Numbered from the stretch's first letter, positions 1 to 8,426 are shown. The stretch is DNA of 9,005 nt from Verrucomicrobiales bacterium (GCA_002705125.1 PAHQ01000096.1:17327-26331), one strand, 5' to 3'. The notes: generated from the letters alone by a model not told the origin. Numbers and translations are program-made.

Positions 1-3000
1 TATGGTGATGATGATGAGGTCACCGAATTAAGTTTTGGACCTAATTCAAGAAATAAATATGCAACAACTTATTTTCGATCAGAATTTGATCTTGATGGAG
101 TTGAGGACATATCTGCTGTTGAGATGAGATTAAAGTATGATGATGGAGCAATAATTTACATTAACGGCCAAGAATTTTTTAAAACATCTAACATGGAGTA
201 TGGAATGTCCTATGACGATTATACTCTCGATGGGGATGATACCCCGTCAGAAAATTTTCAGGACTTTGATCAACTAACACCAAATTTACTTGTTGAAGGA
301 AGAAATGTAATTGCTGTTGAAATTAAGCAAGGAGATGAGCGAAGTTCGGATATTAGTTTTGACCTTGGATTAAGAGCCCTTAAATTTGGTCAATCAACTG
401 ATCCTGGTGACATCAGTTTGAATGTAAGAGTGGGGCAACAGCAAATAAATAAAACCATTACAAGCTTAGGTGCTTTTCCAAATTTGACTGAAGTATCAGG
501 AGTCTTAGAAGATGAAGTAAATAATTGGTCTGGAGTAATACGAATAATTGATGACTTAACAGTTCCAAGAGGTGTAGAGCTTAATATCTCTCCAGGAACC
601 ATAATTTTAGTGGATGGTGATGCAGAGCCTCAAAGCTCTGGAGGTGCCGATTTAATAGTTTCTGGAAGTATAAATTGTATTGGGACTAGTGAAAACCCAA
701 TCACCATTACTTCGTCGTCTGAAGGAAATATATGGGGACAGATATTATTTGATGAATCAGAAAGTGCGCTAATCAAATATACCAATATACATAGAGCAGG
801 ACATTCACCCAAGGGTGGGCACACTGATCACGGTAGAGTTTTGAGGGTTCTAGGATCGAATGTACTGTTTGAAGATTGTACCATTTCTGACAATAGAGGT
901 AAGATTGGACAGTCTAACGCCCAAAATGGAAAGAGTTGTGATTTAGTATTTAGAAGATGTCATTGGGCCAGATCGGTGATGGGGTTTGAAACATTTGATT
1001 CTGGCATGATTGTTGAGAATACCTACATAACAGACATGCTTGGTGTTTATAGAGAGGATGGTGTAACAGATGATAATGACGCCATATACCTGCACGAATC
1101 AGATGCGGGGCAGAGTCTGATTTTGAAAAATGTTACAGTGGCATACATGGATGATGACGGTATCGATACCCTGGATGCTGAGGTCACAGCCGAAGGAGTC
1201 ATTTGTAGAAATTGTGGGGATAAGGGGATTAGTGTTTTTGGGGGTTCTTTTGAATTAAAAAAGGGTCTTTTGATAAATAATTCCATAGGAATTTCTGCAA
1301 AAGACAATGCTGATGTTATTCTTGAAAAAGTAACTATTTCTGGAAATAAATCAGTAGGTCTACAGGTTGAAAACAAAGATGGGAATGATGAGCCAAGTCA
1401 ATTTTCAGTCGCTAATTCAATCCTATGGGGAAATGAAGAGGCTATCGTAACTGACTACACTGTAAATGATATTAGAGTTGAAAGTTCTATTGTTGAAGGA
1501 GAATGGCAGGGTGGTAACAATGAGGATCCACTTTTTAGGAATCCAGATACTGGAGACTTTAGGATTTCAAGTGAATCTCCAGCAATTGTTCAGGATCTTG
1601 TTGATGCAGAAAATAATGATATGGGGTTTTATAATTATACCCCAGTGGGAGGAGAAGTTGTTTGGGATTTAAACGGTTCACCTTATTATGTGTCCAATGA
1701 CGTAAAGATCCCTGATGGCGTCATTTTAAAAATAAAGCCAGGAGTTTCTGTATACGTTGATGAAGGCGCAAAGATTGAGGTTGAGGGTGTAGCATTAATT
1801 CGTGGAGAAAAAGATAAAAGGATTTATTTCTCTCATTACCCAGGCTCGGAATTTGTAAATGATGATGCAGGTAATGGTAGTCTTCCAGATGCTCCGCCCA
1901 AGTGGAGAGGGCTTAAACTAATTAATACTTTAGAGTCTGATAATATCATTAAGTCTGCTGACTTTGAAAGTGCACAAGATGATGAGGGGGGCATTGGCGT
2001 CCTCAAATCTCAATGCGTTATTGATGATGTTTCTTTTCAGAGAACTCATATAAGAATGATTTATACTGAGGATGCTTCAGTTGTCATAAAAAATACGAGA
2101 TTTCCGGATATGTTTACAGATGAAGAGGGGCCAGCAGAATTAGGTCTTGATAATATTAGTGAACACATTAAGGGAATTGGCGAGATACCAGAGGACGGAA
2201 GATATATTATTCGTGATAATTTCTTTGGAACTAATAAAGGGCATAATGATGTTATTGATGTGGATAGTGGATGGAGGCCTAATCCAATACTTCAAATTAT
2301 TGGTAATTATTTTTCTGGATCAGGGGATGAGTTGTGTGATCTAGGAGGTGATGTGTTTCTTTCAGAAAATATATTTCTTAATGTGTTTAAAGATGATGAG
2401 ACCTCAGACAGAGGTTACGCGAACGCCATTTCCACTGGTGATGTTGGACCTGATGCTACTTTCTCAATATCAAGAAATGTTTTTGCTGATATTGATCATG
2501 CAATTAGTTTAAAAATTCAAAGTGCGACTATTTTCGAAAATAATACTGTCTATAAGGTACATCCTGATTTCAATGATAGATTCGACAATCCTAGTGTAGC
2601 CTCGGTTGTTAATCTCTTCATACCCACGGACACTGATTCTCGCGCCACTCACGGTAAGGGGGCTTACCTTTCAGATAACATATTAGTCACTCCTAGAGTT
2701 TTCAGTGGTGCAGATGACGCTAAAGAGCCGCCATATCCGGTCACACCTTTGGAAATGCATAGAAATTTATTAGGACCAGAATTATCAGATCTTGAAATCG
2801 GAAGGAATCATGAAGGTCTTAATGTATTAAACCTAGGTGACGACAACTTTATTGATGATCCTTTGTTTGTTAATCCTGACGATAATGATTTTAATCTTCA
2901 ATCCACCTCGCCCGCGAAAAAATCCGGAAAGTTTGGTCAAGATCTTGGAGCAATGATTCCATCTGGTATTTTTATTACAGGGGAACCGGATTCAGTTACT

Positions 3001-4932
3001 ATCAATAATCATGCCAGTCTCAAAGTTGGTGGTCCCGGTTACTTCGCTTATAAATGGAGATTCAAAGATGGCCAATGGAGTGATGTTATTAAAATAGGAG
3101 ATGGTTTTAATGCTGATGGAGAATCTGTCCGAGTTAGTGAAGTCGCTTTAAGTGATCTACCTCTTGGTGTTTATATTATTGAGGTAAAAGGACAGGATTT
3201 TGCAGGCAATTGGCAGGAGGTTCCAACCCAATCGAAAGAATGGAGTATTGTTAATTCATTACCATATGAAATTATTCTTAACGAGATACTTATCTTTAAC
3301 GATGGTGTTTATGATTTAAATGGCGCCAGCCCTTCATATCTTGAAATTTATAACCCAAATACATATGCTATAAATTTGAATAACTTCTATATTGCGAATA
3401 ACGATGACGCTGACTCGTCAATAGGTCTCGCAGAATTTTCTGAGATTCCAGGATTAAGCTACTTAATTATTGATATTAGTTCATTGGTTTCATTGGACTC
3501 GATAAATAATGGATCAGGATCAATGTATCTATTTTTTGGTGACGATATAAAGGATTCAATAACCTTTGGTGCACAGGCAAATAATTACTCAATTGGTAGG
3601 AATGCTAGAGATTTAACTTGGTCGCTTAATTATCCCACGCCAGGAGAGATCAACCAAGTTGCCCCTTTAGGCAATACGTCTGGTTTGAAAATTAATGAAT
3701 GGTTAGCTAACACAAATGAAATAAATGAGAATGAATTTATCGAATTGGTCAATTTCACTAAATTTCCTGTTAATCTCTCTGGTGTACGCCTTTCTGATTC
3801 AACTGATATGAATGATAATTTTATGACTCTTCCTTCTTTGAGTTATATTGGACCTAATGGTTATTCTGCGATCAACCCTCAAGGGTTTAAGTTGTCGTCT
3901 GATTTTGACCAACTAATATTAAGAGATGATACTGATAAGATAATTGATGAGATTGTTTATGGACCTCAGTTTGAGGGAGTTAGTCAGGGGTTAAGCAAAG
4001 AAAGTGGTACATATCAAAAATTTTCTATTCCAACACCAGGGATTCAGCACCCAGTCGAAGGCACTGATGATGTTCTTAAGTACCAAATGATTTCTAAGAT
4101 ATATAATTCTCTTAGAATTACCGAAATTATGTATAATCCCATAGGGGGGCCTAATTATGAGTTTATAGAGCTACAAAACACTGGTGAGGAATCGATAGAT
4201 CTCAATGGAATAAAGTTTACTAAAGGAATCGATTTTGAATTTGATGAAGTTACTTTGCTACCCAGTGAGACGGTTGTCCTTGTTTCTAATTCCAAATCCT
4301 TTGCCTCAAGGTATGGCGAAATGGAATATTTGATTTATGAATATAAAGGAAGATTAAATAATTCGGGTGAAGAATTGGTTCTACAGTTTCCAAATCCATT
4401 TCCATTTAACTTTATAAAGTTTTCATACAAGGATAACTGGTATGACAAAACTGATGGTCTAGGAAACTCTTTGGAACTTAATCAATCGCAGTCAGGTAGG
4501 GTTAAATACAATGAAAAAGGATCATGGAGTTTAGGTGATTATCTTGGGAGTCCAAATGGTATTACCATACATAAAAATTACGAAAGTTGGGCAGATGAAA
4601 AAATATTTGGAAATGCTTATGAGGATTTTGATAGTGATGGAGTAAGCAATGGTTTGGAGTTTTTGATTGGAGGTTCTTTAGATGTTTTTGATGAAATTAC
4701 ACCGCCTATATACGAACAAGAAGCGAAAAAGTTCATATGGGAAATTTCTACAAGTTTAGTTGTTGTCGATTACAAAATGATTATTGAATCATCAGATAAT
4801 TTAAAAAATTGGGATGAGATTCAACCAGATGAAGTGGTTGTCGATCCTCTACAGAAAAAAAATAGGTTTTTTCTTCCTGACGATGTTGATAGGATATTTT
4901 TACGCTTGAGGCTAGAAAAGGAAACGCCTTAA
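1..4932 (+). CDS. Giant modular secreted-type protein: galactose-binding-like module, two beta-helices, three lamin-tail domains (5' partial)
   Basis: The reading frame is open from base 1 to the TAA at 4930-4932, so the true start lies upstream; the first ATG (124) falls inside a domain and is not a start. 1643 residues are visible, numbered here from the first codon. Residues 1-129 form a galactose-binding-like beta-sandwich (YGDDDEV, YFRSEF, DDGAIIYINGQE, NVIAVEIKQ, DISFDLGL). Residues 176-548 and 553-989 are two right-handed parallel beta-helix modules. Residues 990-1087 are an Ig/FN3-like domain (ITGEP, VGGPGYFAYKWRF, QDFAGNWQ). Residues 1088-1218, 1219-1349 and 1369-1520 are three lamin-tail domains. 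The tail (1526-1643) carries DFDSDG at 1542-1547. The protein is rich in Asp, Asn and Glu, as expected for an extracellular Ca2+-binding or marine protein. No catalytic domain is recognisable in the visible part; a CotH-kinase or hydrolase domain could lie upstream. The export signal is also outside the window, so secretion is inferred from the domains. The likely role is adhesion to or binding of polysaccharide, which is inference. Domain calls are firm as a set; individual boundaries are approximate. Confidence 0.9.
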   Translation, partial: YGDDDEVTELSFGPNSRNKYATTYFRSEFDLDGVEDISAVEMRLKYDDGAIIYINGQEFFKTSNMEYGMSYDDYTLDGDDTPSENFQDFDQLTPNLLVEGRNVIAVEIKQGDERSSDISFDLGLRALKFGQSTDPGDISLNVRVGQQQINKTITSLGAFPNLTEVSGVLEDEVNNWSGVIRIIDDLTVPRGVELNISPGTIILVDGDAEPQSSGGADLIVSGSINCIGTSENPITITSSSEGNIWGQILFDESESALIKYTNIHRAGHSPKGGHTDHGRVLRVLGSNVLFEDCTISDNRGKIGQSNAQNGKSCDLVFRRCHWARSVMGFETFDSGMIVENTYITDMLGVYREDGVTDDNDAIYLHESDAGQSLILKNVTVAYMDDDGIDTLDAEVTAEGVICRNCGDKGISVFGGSFELKKGLLINNSIGISAKDNADVILEKVTISGNKSVGLQVENKDGNDEPSQFSVANSILWGNEEAIVTDYTVNDIRVESSIVEGEWQGGNNEDPLFRNPDTGDFRISSESPAIVQDLVDAENNDMGFYNYTPVGGEVVWDLNGSPYYVSNDVKIPDGVILKIKPGVSVYVDEGAKIEVEGVALIRGEKDKRIYFSHYPGSEFVNDDAGNGSLPDAPPKWRGLKLINTLESDNIIKSADFESAQDDEGGIGVLKSQCVIDDVSFQRTHIRMIYTEDASVVIKNTRFPDMFTDEEGPAELGLDNISEHIKGIGEIPEDGRYIIRDNFFGTNKGHNDVIDVDSGWRPNPILQIIGNYFSGSGDELCDLGGDVFLSENIFLNVFKDDETSDRGYANAISTGDVGPDATFSISRNVFADIDHAISLKIQSATIFENNTVYKVHPDFNDRFDNPSVASVVNLFIPTDTDSRATHGKGAYLSDNILVTPRVFSGADDAKEPPYPVTPLEMHRNLLGPELSDLEIGRNHEGLNVLNLGDDNFIDDPLFVNPDDNDFNLQSTSPAKKSGKFGQDLGAMIPSGIFITGEPDSVTINNHASLKVGGPGYFAYKWRFKDGQWSDVIKIGDGFNADGESVRVSEVALSDLPLGVYIIEVKGQDFAGNWQEVPTQSKEWSIVNSLPYEIILNEILIFNDGVYDLNGASPSYLEIYNPNTYAINLNNFYIANNDDADSSIGLAEFSEIPGLSYLIIDISSLVSLDSINNGSGSMYLFFGDDIKDSITFGAQANNYSIGRNARDLTWSLNYPTPGEINQVAPLGNTSGLKINEWLANTNEINENEFIELVNFTKFPVNLSGVRLSDSTDMNDNFMTLPSLSYIGPNGYSAINPQGFKLSSDFDQLILRDDTDKIIDEIVYGPQFEGVSQGLSKESGTYQKFSIPTPGIQHPVEGTDDVLKYQMISKIYNSLRITEIMYNPIGGPNYEFIELQNTGEESIDLNGIKFTKGIDFEFDEVTLLPSETVVLVSNSKSFASRYGEMEYLIYEYKGRLNNSGEELVLQFPNPFPFNFIKFSYKDNWYDKTDGLGNSLELNQSQSGRVKYNEKGSWSLGDYLGSPNGITIHKNYESWADEKIFGNAYEDFDSDGVSNGLEFLIGGSLDVFDEITPPIYEQEAKKFIWEISTSLVVVDYKMIIESSDNLKNWDEIQPDEVVVDPLQKKNRFFLPDDVDRIFLRLRLEKETP
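526..1644 (+). repeat. Beta-helix module 1 of the giant protein (first copy of a duplicated module)
   Basis: Visible residues 176-548. It opens with W-S-G-V-I-R-I followed by DLTVPRGVELNISPGT, the pattern that begins many bacterial right-handed beta-helices, and continues with short turns such as NPITITSS, LIKYTNIHRAG, VLFEDCTISDNRG and LILKNVTVAY. It closes with DPLFRNPDTGDFRISS and SPAIVQ, the usual C-terminal cap. The segment at residues 351-433 is very Asp-rich (YREDGVTDDNDAIYLHESD, DDDGIDTLDA, CRNCGDKGISVFGG). Six cysteines lie in this module. The second module has the same opening and closing signatures but little obvious identity between them. Confidence 0.6.
1657..2967 (+). repeat. 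Beta-helix module 2 of the giant protein (second copy)
   Basis: Visible residues 553-989. It opens with VVWDLNGSPYYVSNDVKIP followed by GVILKIKPGVSVYVDEGA and closes with DPLFVNPDDNDFNLQS and SPAKKSG, mirroring the opening and cap of module 1. Internal turns resemble beta-helix rungs (VIDDVSFQRTHI, VVIKNTRF, YIIRDNFFGTN, LQIIGNYFSGSG, FLSENIFLN, FSISRNVFADI, ATIFENNTVYKV). It lacks the Asp-rich DDDGID and CxxC stretch seen in module 1 and has only two cysteines. Copies this divergent suggest an old duplication or separate recruitment of related modules. Confidence 0.6.
3262..4560 (+). repeat. Three tandem lamin-tail domains within the giant protein
   Basis: Three Ig-fold lamin-tail (LTD) domains can be aligned by eye on their first strands: IILNEILIF with YLEIYNPNTYAINLNNFYI (about residues 1088-1218), LKINEWLANT with EFIELVNFTKFPVNLSGVRL (1219-1349), and LRITEIMYNP with EFIELQNTGEESIDLNGIKF (1369-1520). 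The first two end in a PTPG turn (YPTPGEIN, IPTPGIQ) and the third in a similar SPNG turn. Bacterial LTDs occur in secreted proteins of Verrucomicrobiota, Planctomycetota and Bacteroidota, often beside CotH kinase or nuclease domains. The copies are too diverged for DNA-level repeats to be visible. Their role here is probably structural or in binding, which is inference. Confidence 0.75.
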
Positions 4933-4946
4933 AATCAAATTAGGCG
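4914..4946 (-). terminator. Candidate intrinsic terminator for pyc, overlapping both convergent stop codons
   Basis: CGCCT (4925-4929) pairs with AGGCG (4942-4946) around a 12-base AT-rich loop; one further A-T pair (4931/4940) is possible after a mismatch. Read on the minus strand, the hairpin is followed by TTTCCTTTTCT, a broken U-run, as expected for a Rho-independent terminator at the end of pyc. On the plus strand the hairpin is followed by ATTATTAAAAG, which is a poor U-tract, so termination of the giant gene is less well supported. The stem is short but clearly more GC-rich than its surroundings. Confidence 0.4.
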
Positions 4947-7900
4947 ATTATTAAAAGTAAGTCACCTGTATCAACATTATCACCAGATGCAATTTCAATT
5001 GATTCAATAGTTCCTGAATGTGGTGCAGAAACAGTCGTATACATTTTCATTGCTTCAAGAGTTAAAAGAGGATCGCCATCTGTAACCTTTGAGCCAATGC
5101 TAACGTTTAGCTCAGCAACTAAACCAGGCATAGGTGCTCCTATTTGGCTTGAGTCGGTTGGATCTGCAGTTTTACGTTTTACGGCAGTAGGTGTAAGTGT
5201 TTTGTCGCAAACAAGAGCGTGCCTTGCAGAACCGTTAAGTTCAAAAATCACATTTCTGTTGGCGTTCTCATCTGGTTCGCTAACGTGGACAAGCTCTACA
5301 AATAGAGTTTTACCAATTTCGATATCAATGCTTATCTCTTGACCAGTGTTTACACCATAGAAATAAGCAGGTGTAGGCAATACACTTAGATTACTAAATT
5401 CATTTTGGCTCTCAATAAAATCTAGAAATACTTGGGGATACATTAAATAACTCCATACTTCATCATCAGTTGGAGCTCGGTTTAATTTATTTTCTAGTTC
5501 ATTTTTAATTTGATCAAGGTTTACTGGGGCAGCATGCTTTCCGGGTCTGTCAGTGATGATTTCTTTATCGCCGAGTATGACTTTTTGAACCTCTGATGGC
5601 CAGCCTCCTATCGGTTGACCTAAGCCTCCCCCTAACATGTCAACAACTGATTCCGGAAATGCTGTCCCTTTAGGGAGGTTGGGAACATCACATGGCTTAA
5701 TGTCTTGAGTTACTAGAAACATGGTCATATCACCAACAACTTTGCTTGATGGTGTAACTTTAACTATGTCACCGAATAGATCATTCACTTCAGAATAACA
5801 TTGAGCAATTTCAGGCCAACGTGAGCCAAGCCCCATTGCTTCGGCTTGTTCTTTAAGATTAGTGAACTGACCTCCAGGCATTTCATGGAGGTAAACTTCA
5901 GCTGTCCCATGTGGTGGAGAAGTATCAAATGGGAAATAAAACTTTCTTACACCTTCCCAGTAATCGGAAAGTTCGTCTACCTTTCGTAATTCTAAGCTAC
6001 TTTCCCTATCCGTGTTTTCTAAAGCTGCTACAACAGAGTTTAAACAGGGTTGGCTTGTGGATCCTGACATTGAAGAAAGAGCAACATCAACAATGTCTAC
6101 ACCAGATTCAGATGCTTTTAAGATGGAAGAGGCATTTATACCACTTGTGTCATGAGTATGGAAATGAATAGGTAGACCTACCTCTTCTTTTAATGTTTTA
6201 ACTAATTTCTCTGCAGCGTATGGGCGACACAAACCAGCCATGTCTTTGATGCACAATATATGCGCACCCATTGACTTTAACTCATTGGCAAGATTTACAT
6301 AATATTTCAGAGAATATTTATCTCTAGATTCATCAAGAATGTCCCCGGTATAACAAATCGCAGCCTCGCAAATTGATTTTTCAGTTTCCCGAACAGCTTC
6401 CATCGCTGCTTTCATGTTAGGGGCATAATTGAGAGAGTCGAAAATTCTGAATATATCCATCCCTCTTTCTGCAGCATGATGAACGAATCCTTTTACCACA
6501 TTGTCAGGATAATTCGAATATCCAACTGCGTTAGATCCACGGAAAAGCATTTGGAAAAGAATATTAGGTATCTTTTCTCTAAGTAATTTGAGTCTTTGCC
6601 ATGGATCTTCCTTGAGAAACCTCATTGAAGAGTCAAATGTGGCCCCACCCCACATTTCAAGGGAAAAAAGCGATGGAGTGTTTTTAGCGATGGCGTCCGC
6701 TACAGCAAGCATATCATATGTCCTCACTCTAGTCGCTAGAAGTGATTGATGGGCATCTCTTAAAGTAGTGTCAGTTATGAGGAGTTGTTTCTCATTAAGG
6801 ATCCATTCTGAAAATTTTTCAGGGCCTAATTCAAGCAACTTGTCCTTTGTACCTTTGGGGGGAGTTATTTTTGAATCGTATTGGGGGAAGCGAGGGGGAT
6901 TAAATTCAAAATTAGGTTTTTTACCTTTAGCGTTCTGATTGCCGTTAACTATAACATCGCCAAGAAAATTTAATAACTTAGTAGCTCGATCTTTTCTTGG
7001 GTTAAAATCAAATAAACTTGGAGTTGTATCGATTAACCTAGTAGTAGCATTTCCTTGACTGAAGTCGTCATTTTCGATGACGTTAATTAGAAAAGGTATA
7101 TTAGTTTTGACACCTCTGATTCTGAATTCGCGCAGAGCTCTTCGAACCCTTTTCAGCGCTATATCAAAATTGGGCGCATGAGTTGTTAGCTTAACAAGCA
7201 TCGAATCATAGAATGGCGTAACAGTTGCTCCTGTAGTACCCAAACCCCCATCCAATCGAATTCCGTGGCCAGAAGCAGATCGATAAGTTAAAATTCTTCC
7301 TGTGTCAGGTGTGAAATTATTTTCTGGGTCTTCAGTGGTTATTCTGCACTGGACAGCGACTCCATTCCTTTCAATGTCATCTTGTAAAGGTAACCCTACC
7401 TCAGAAGAGTGCATGTCGTATCCTTGGGCTATAAGGATTTGAGTTCTTACGATATCAATATTAGTAATTTCTTCAGTTACTGTATGCTCAACTTGAATCC
7501 TTGGATTCATTTCAATAAAAAACCATTCATTGGTTTCAGAGTCGACCAGAAATTCGACTGTACCTGCGTTATCGTAACCAATGGATTTTGCGATATTTAC
7601 TGCAGCATCACATAAGGATTTCCTAGTCTCGTCAGGCAAATTAATAGAAGGTGCAATTTCAATAACTTTTTGATGACGTCTTTGCACTGAACAATCTCTC
7701 TCATGTAGATGGACGACATTACCATGCTGATCACCAATAATTTGAACCTCTATATGTTTTGCCTTTTTAATAAACTTTTCAAGAAAGACCGCATCATTAC
7801 CAAATGCATTAAGAGCTTCAGTTTGCGCTTCTTCCAGTGATTGTGTGAGCGTATCCTCATTTTCAACAACTCGCATTCCTCTGCCGCCGCCGCCGAATGC

Positions 7901-8410
7901 TGCTTTTATAATCAATGGAAATCCAACCTTCTTTGCTATTGCTTTTGCTTCCTCAGGATTATTAATTGGATCAGAATTTCCAGCGAGTATGGGGACATTA
8001 AGTTCTTCAGCTTTCTTTCTAGCAGCTATTTTATCTCCCATGCTAGCTAGAACTTCTGGCCGTGGACCTACAAAGATAATTCCATTGCTTTTACAAGCTT
8101 CAGCAAACTCAGCGTTTTCTGAAAGGAAACCGTATCCGGGGTGAATAGCGTCAACCCCTCTCTCTTTTGCTATTGCAAGAATTCCATCTATGTCAAGATA
8201 AGCTCCAACGGGGCCCTTATCTTTACGAAGTCTATATGCTTCATCAGCTTTAAATCTATGAGTGCAAAAACGATCTTCCTCTGCATAAATTGCTACTGTC
8301 CTAAGTCCTAGTTCAGTAGCTCCACGGAAGATTCTCGTGGCAATCTCGCTACGGTTAGCAGCTAAAAGCTTTTTGACATTACTTATATTGCTATCTGAAG
8401 GGTTAGGCAT
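4940..8410 (-). CDS. pyc: Pyruvate carboxylase, single-chain biotin enzyme
   Basis: This cytoplasmic enzyme carboxylates pyruvate to oxaloacetate using ATP, bicarbonate and covalently bound biotin, feeding the TCA cycle and gluconeogenesis. The chain is 1156 aa, matching the usual length of about 1150 aa for the one-polypeptide form. Biotin carboxylase spans about residues 12-460: ANRSEIATR (18-26), ATP-grasp glycine loop FGGGGRGMR (172-180), HERDCSVQRRHQK (236-248), and EMNPRIQVEHT (300-310). Carboxyltransferase spans about 540-840: DTTLRDAHQSLLATRVR (547-563), with likely metal ligands Asp552, His751 and His753 (HFHTHDTSG) and the carboxylated Lys722 (IKDMAGL). A conserved-domain segment follows, with VTPSSKVVGDM (885-895) holding the likely catalytic Thr886. 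The biotinyl domain (about 1088-1156) carries EAMKM with the biotinylated Lys1122. No key residue is missing. The region linking BC and CT (about 470-540), which with nearby residues binds acetyl-CoA in characterised enzymes, is present, so acetyl-CoA activation is plausible but not proven. ATG at 8410 is the only sensible start, placing about 13 residues before the first conserved strand; no Shine-Dalgarno sequence precedes it. Confidence 0.98.
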   Translation of the reverse strand: MPNPSDSNISNVKKLLAANRSEIATRIFRGATELGLRTVAIYAEEDRFCTHRFKADEAYRLRKDKGPVGAYLDIDGILAIAKERGVDAIHPGYGFLSENAEFAEACKSNGIIFVGPRPEVLASMGDKIAARKKAEELNVPILAGNSDPINNPEEAKAIAKKVGFPLIIKAAFGGGGRGMRVVENEDTLTQSLEEAQTEALNAFGNDAVFLEKFIKKAKHIEVQIIGDQHGNVVHLHERDCSVQRRHQKVIEIAPSINLPDETRKSLCDAAVNIAKSIGYDNAGTVEFLVDSETNEWFFIEMNPRIQVEHTVTEEITNIDIVRTQILIAQGYDMHSSEVGLPLQDDIERNGVAVQCRITTEDPENNFTPDTGRILTYRSASGHGIRLDGGLGTTGATVTPFYDSMLVKLTTHAPNFDIALKRVRRALREFRIRGVKTNIPFLINVIENDDFSQGNATTRLIDTTPSLFDFNPRKDRATKLLNFLGDVIVNGNQNAKGKKPNFEFNPPRFPQYDSKITPPKGTKDKLLELGPEKFSEWILNEKQLLITDTTLRDAHQSLLATRVRTYDMLAVADAIAKNTPSLFSLEMWGGATFDSSMRFLKEDPWQRLKLLREKIPNILFQMLFRGSNAVGYSNYPDNVVKGFVHHAAERGMDIFRIFDSLNYAPNMKAAMEAVRETEKSICEAAICYTGDILDESRDKYSLKYYVNLANELKSMGAHILCIKDMAGLCRPYAAEKLVKTLKEEVGLPIHFHTHDTSGINASSILKASESGVDIVDVALSSMSGSTSQPCLNSVVAALENTDRESSLELRKVDELSDYWEGVRKFYFPFDTSPPHGTAEVYLHEMPGGQFTNLKEQAEAMGLGSRWPEIAQCYSEVNDLFGDIVKVTPSSKVVGDMTMFLVTQDIKPCDVPNLPKGTAFPESVVDMLGGGLGQPIGGWPSEVQKVILGDKEIITDRPGKHAAPVNLDQIKNELENKLNRAPTDDEVWSYLMYPQVFLDFIESQNEFSNLSVLPTPAYFYGVNTGQEISIDIEIGKTLFVELVHVSEPDENANRNVIFELNGSARHALVCDKTLTPTAVKRKTADPTDSSQIGAPMPGLVAELNVSIGSKVTDGDPLLTLEAMKMYTTVSAPHSGTIESIEIASGDNVDTGDLLLIIA

Positions 8411-8426
8411 ATTAATTAGTTTTAAG

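Noticed and set aside
124..126. First ATG in the frame of the giant gene as its start codon
   Set aside because: Residues encoded by 1-123 are in the same open frame and form the first strands of the galactose-binding-like module (YGDDDEV, YFRSEF), so the gene begins upstream of the window.
1047..1376. 109-codon minus-strand open frame inside the giant gene
   Set aside because: It is antisense to beta-helix 1, whose coding sense is clear; there is no family resemblance or ribosome-binding site.
1..4932. CotH-kinase, glycoside hydrolase or polysaccharide lyase domain in the giant protein
   Set aside because: I looked for these because they often accompany LTD modules, but no recognisable catalytic motif is present in the visible part; one may lie upstream.
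7845..8144. 99-codon plus-strand open frame inside pyc
   Set aside because: It is antisense to the biotin carboxylase domain, has low-complexity composition typical of a shadow frame, and no recognisable motif.
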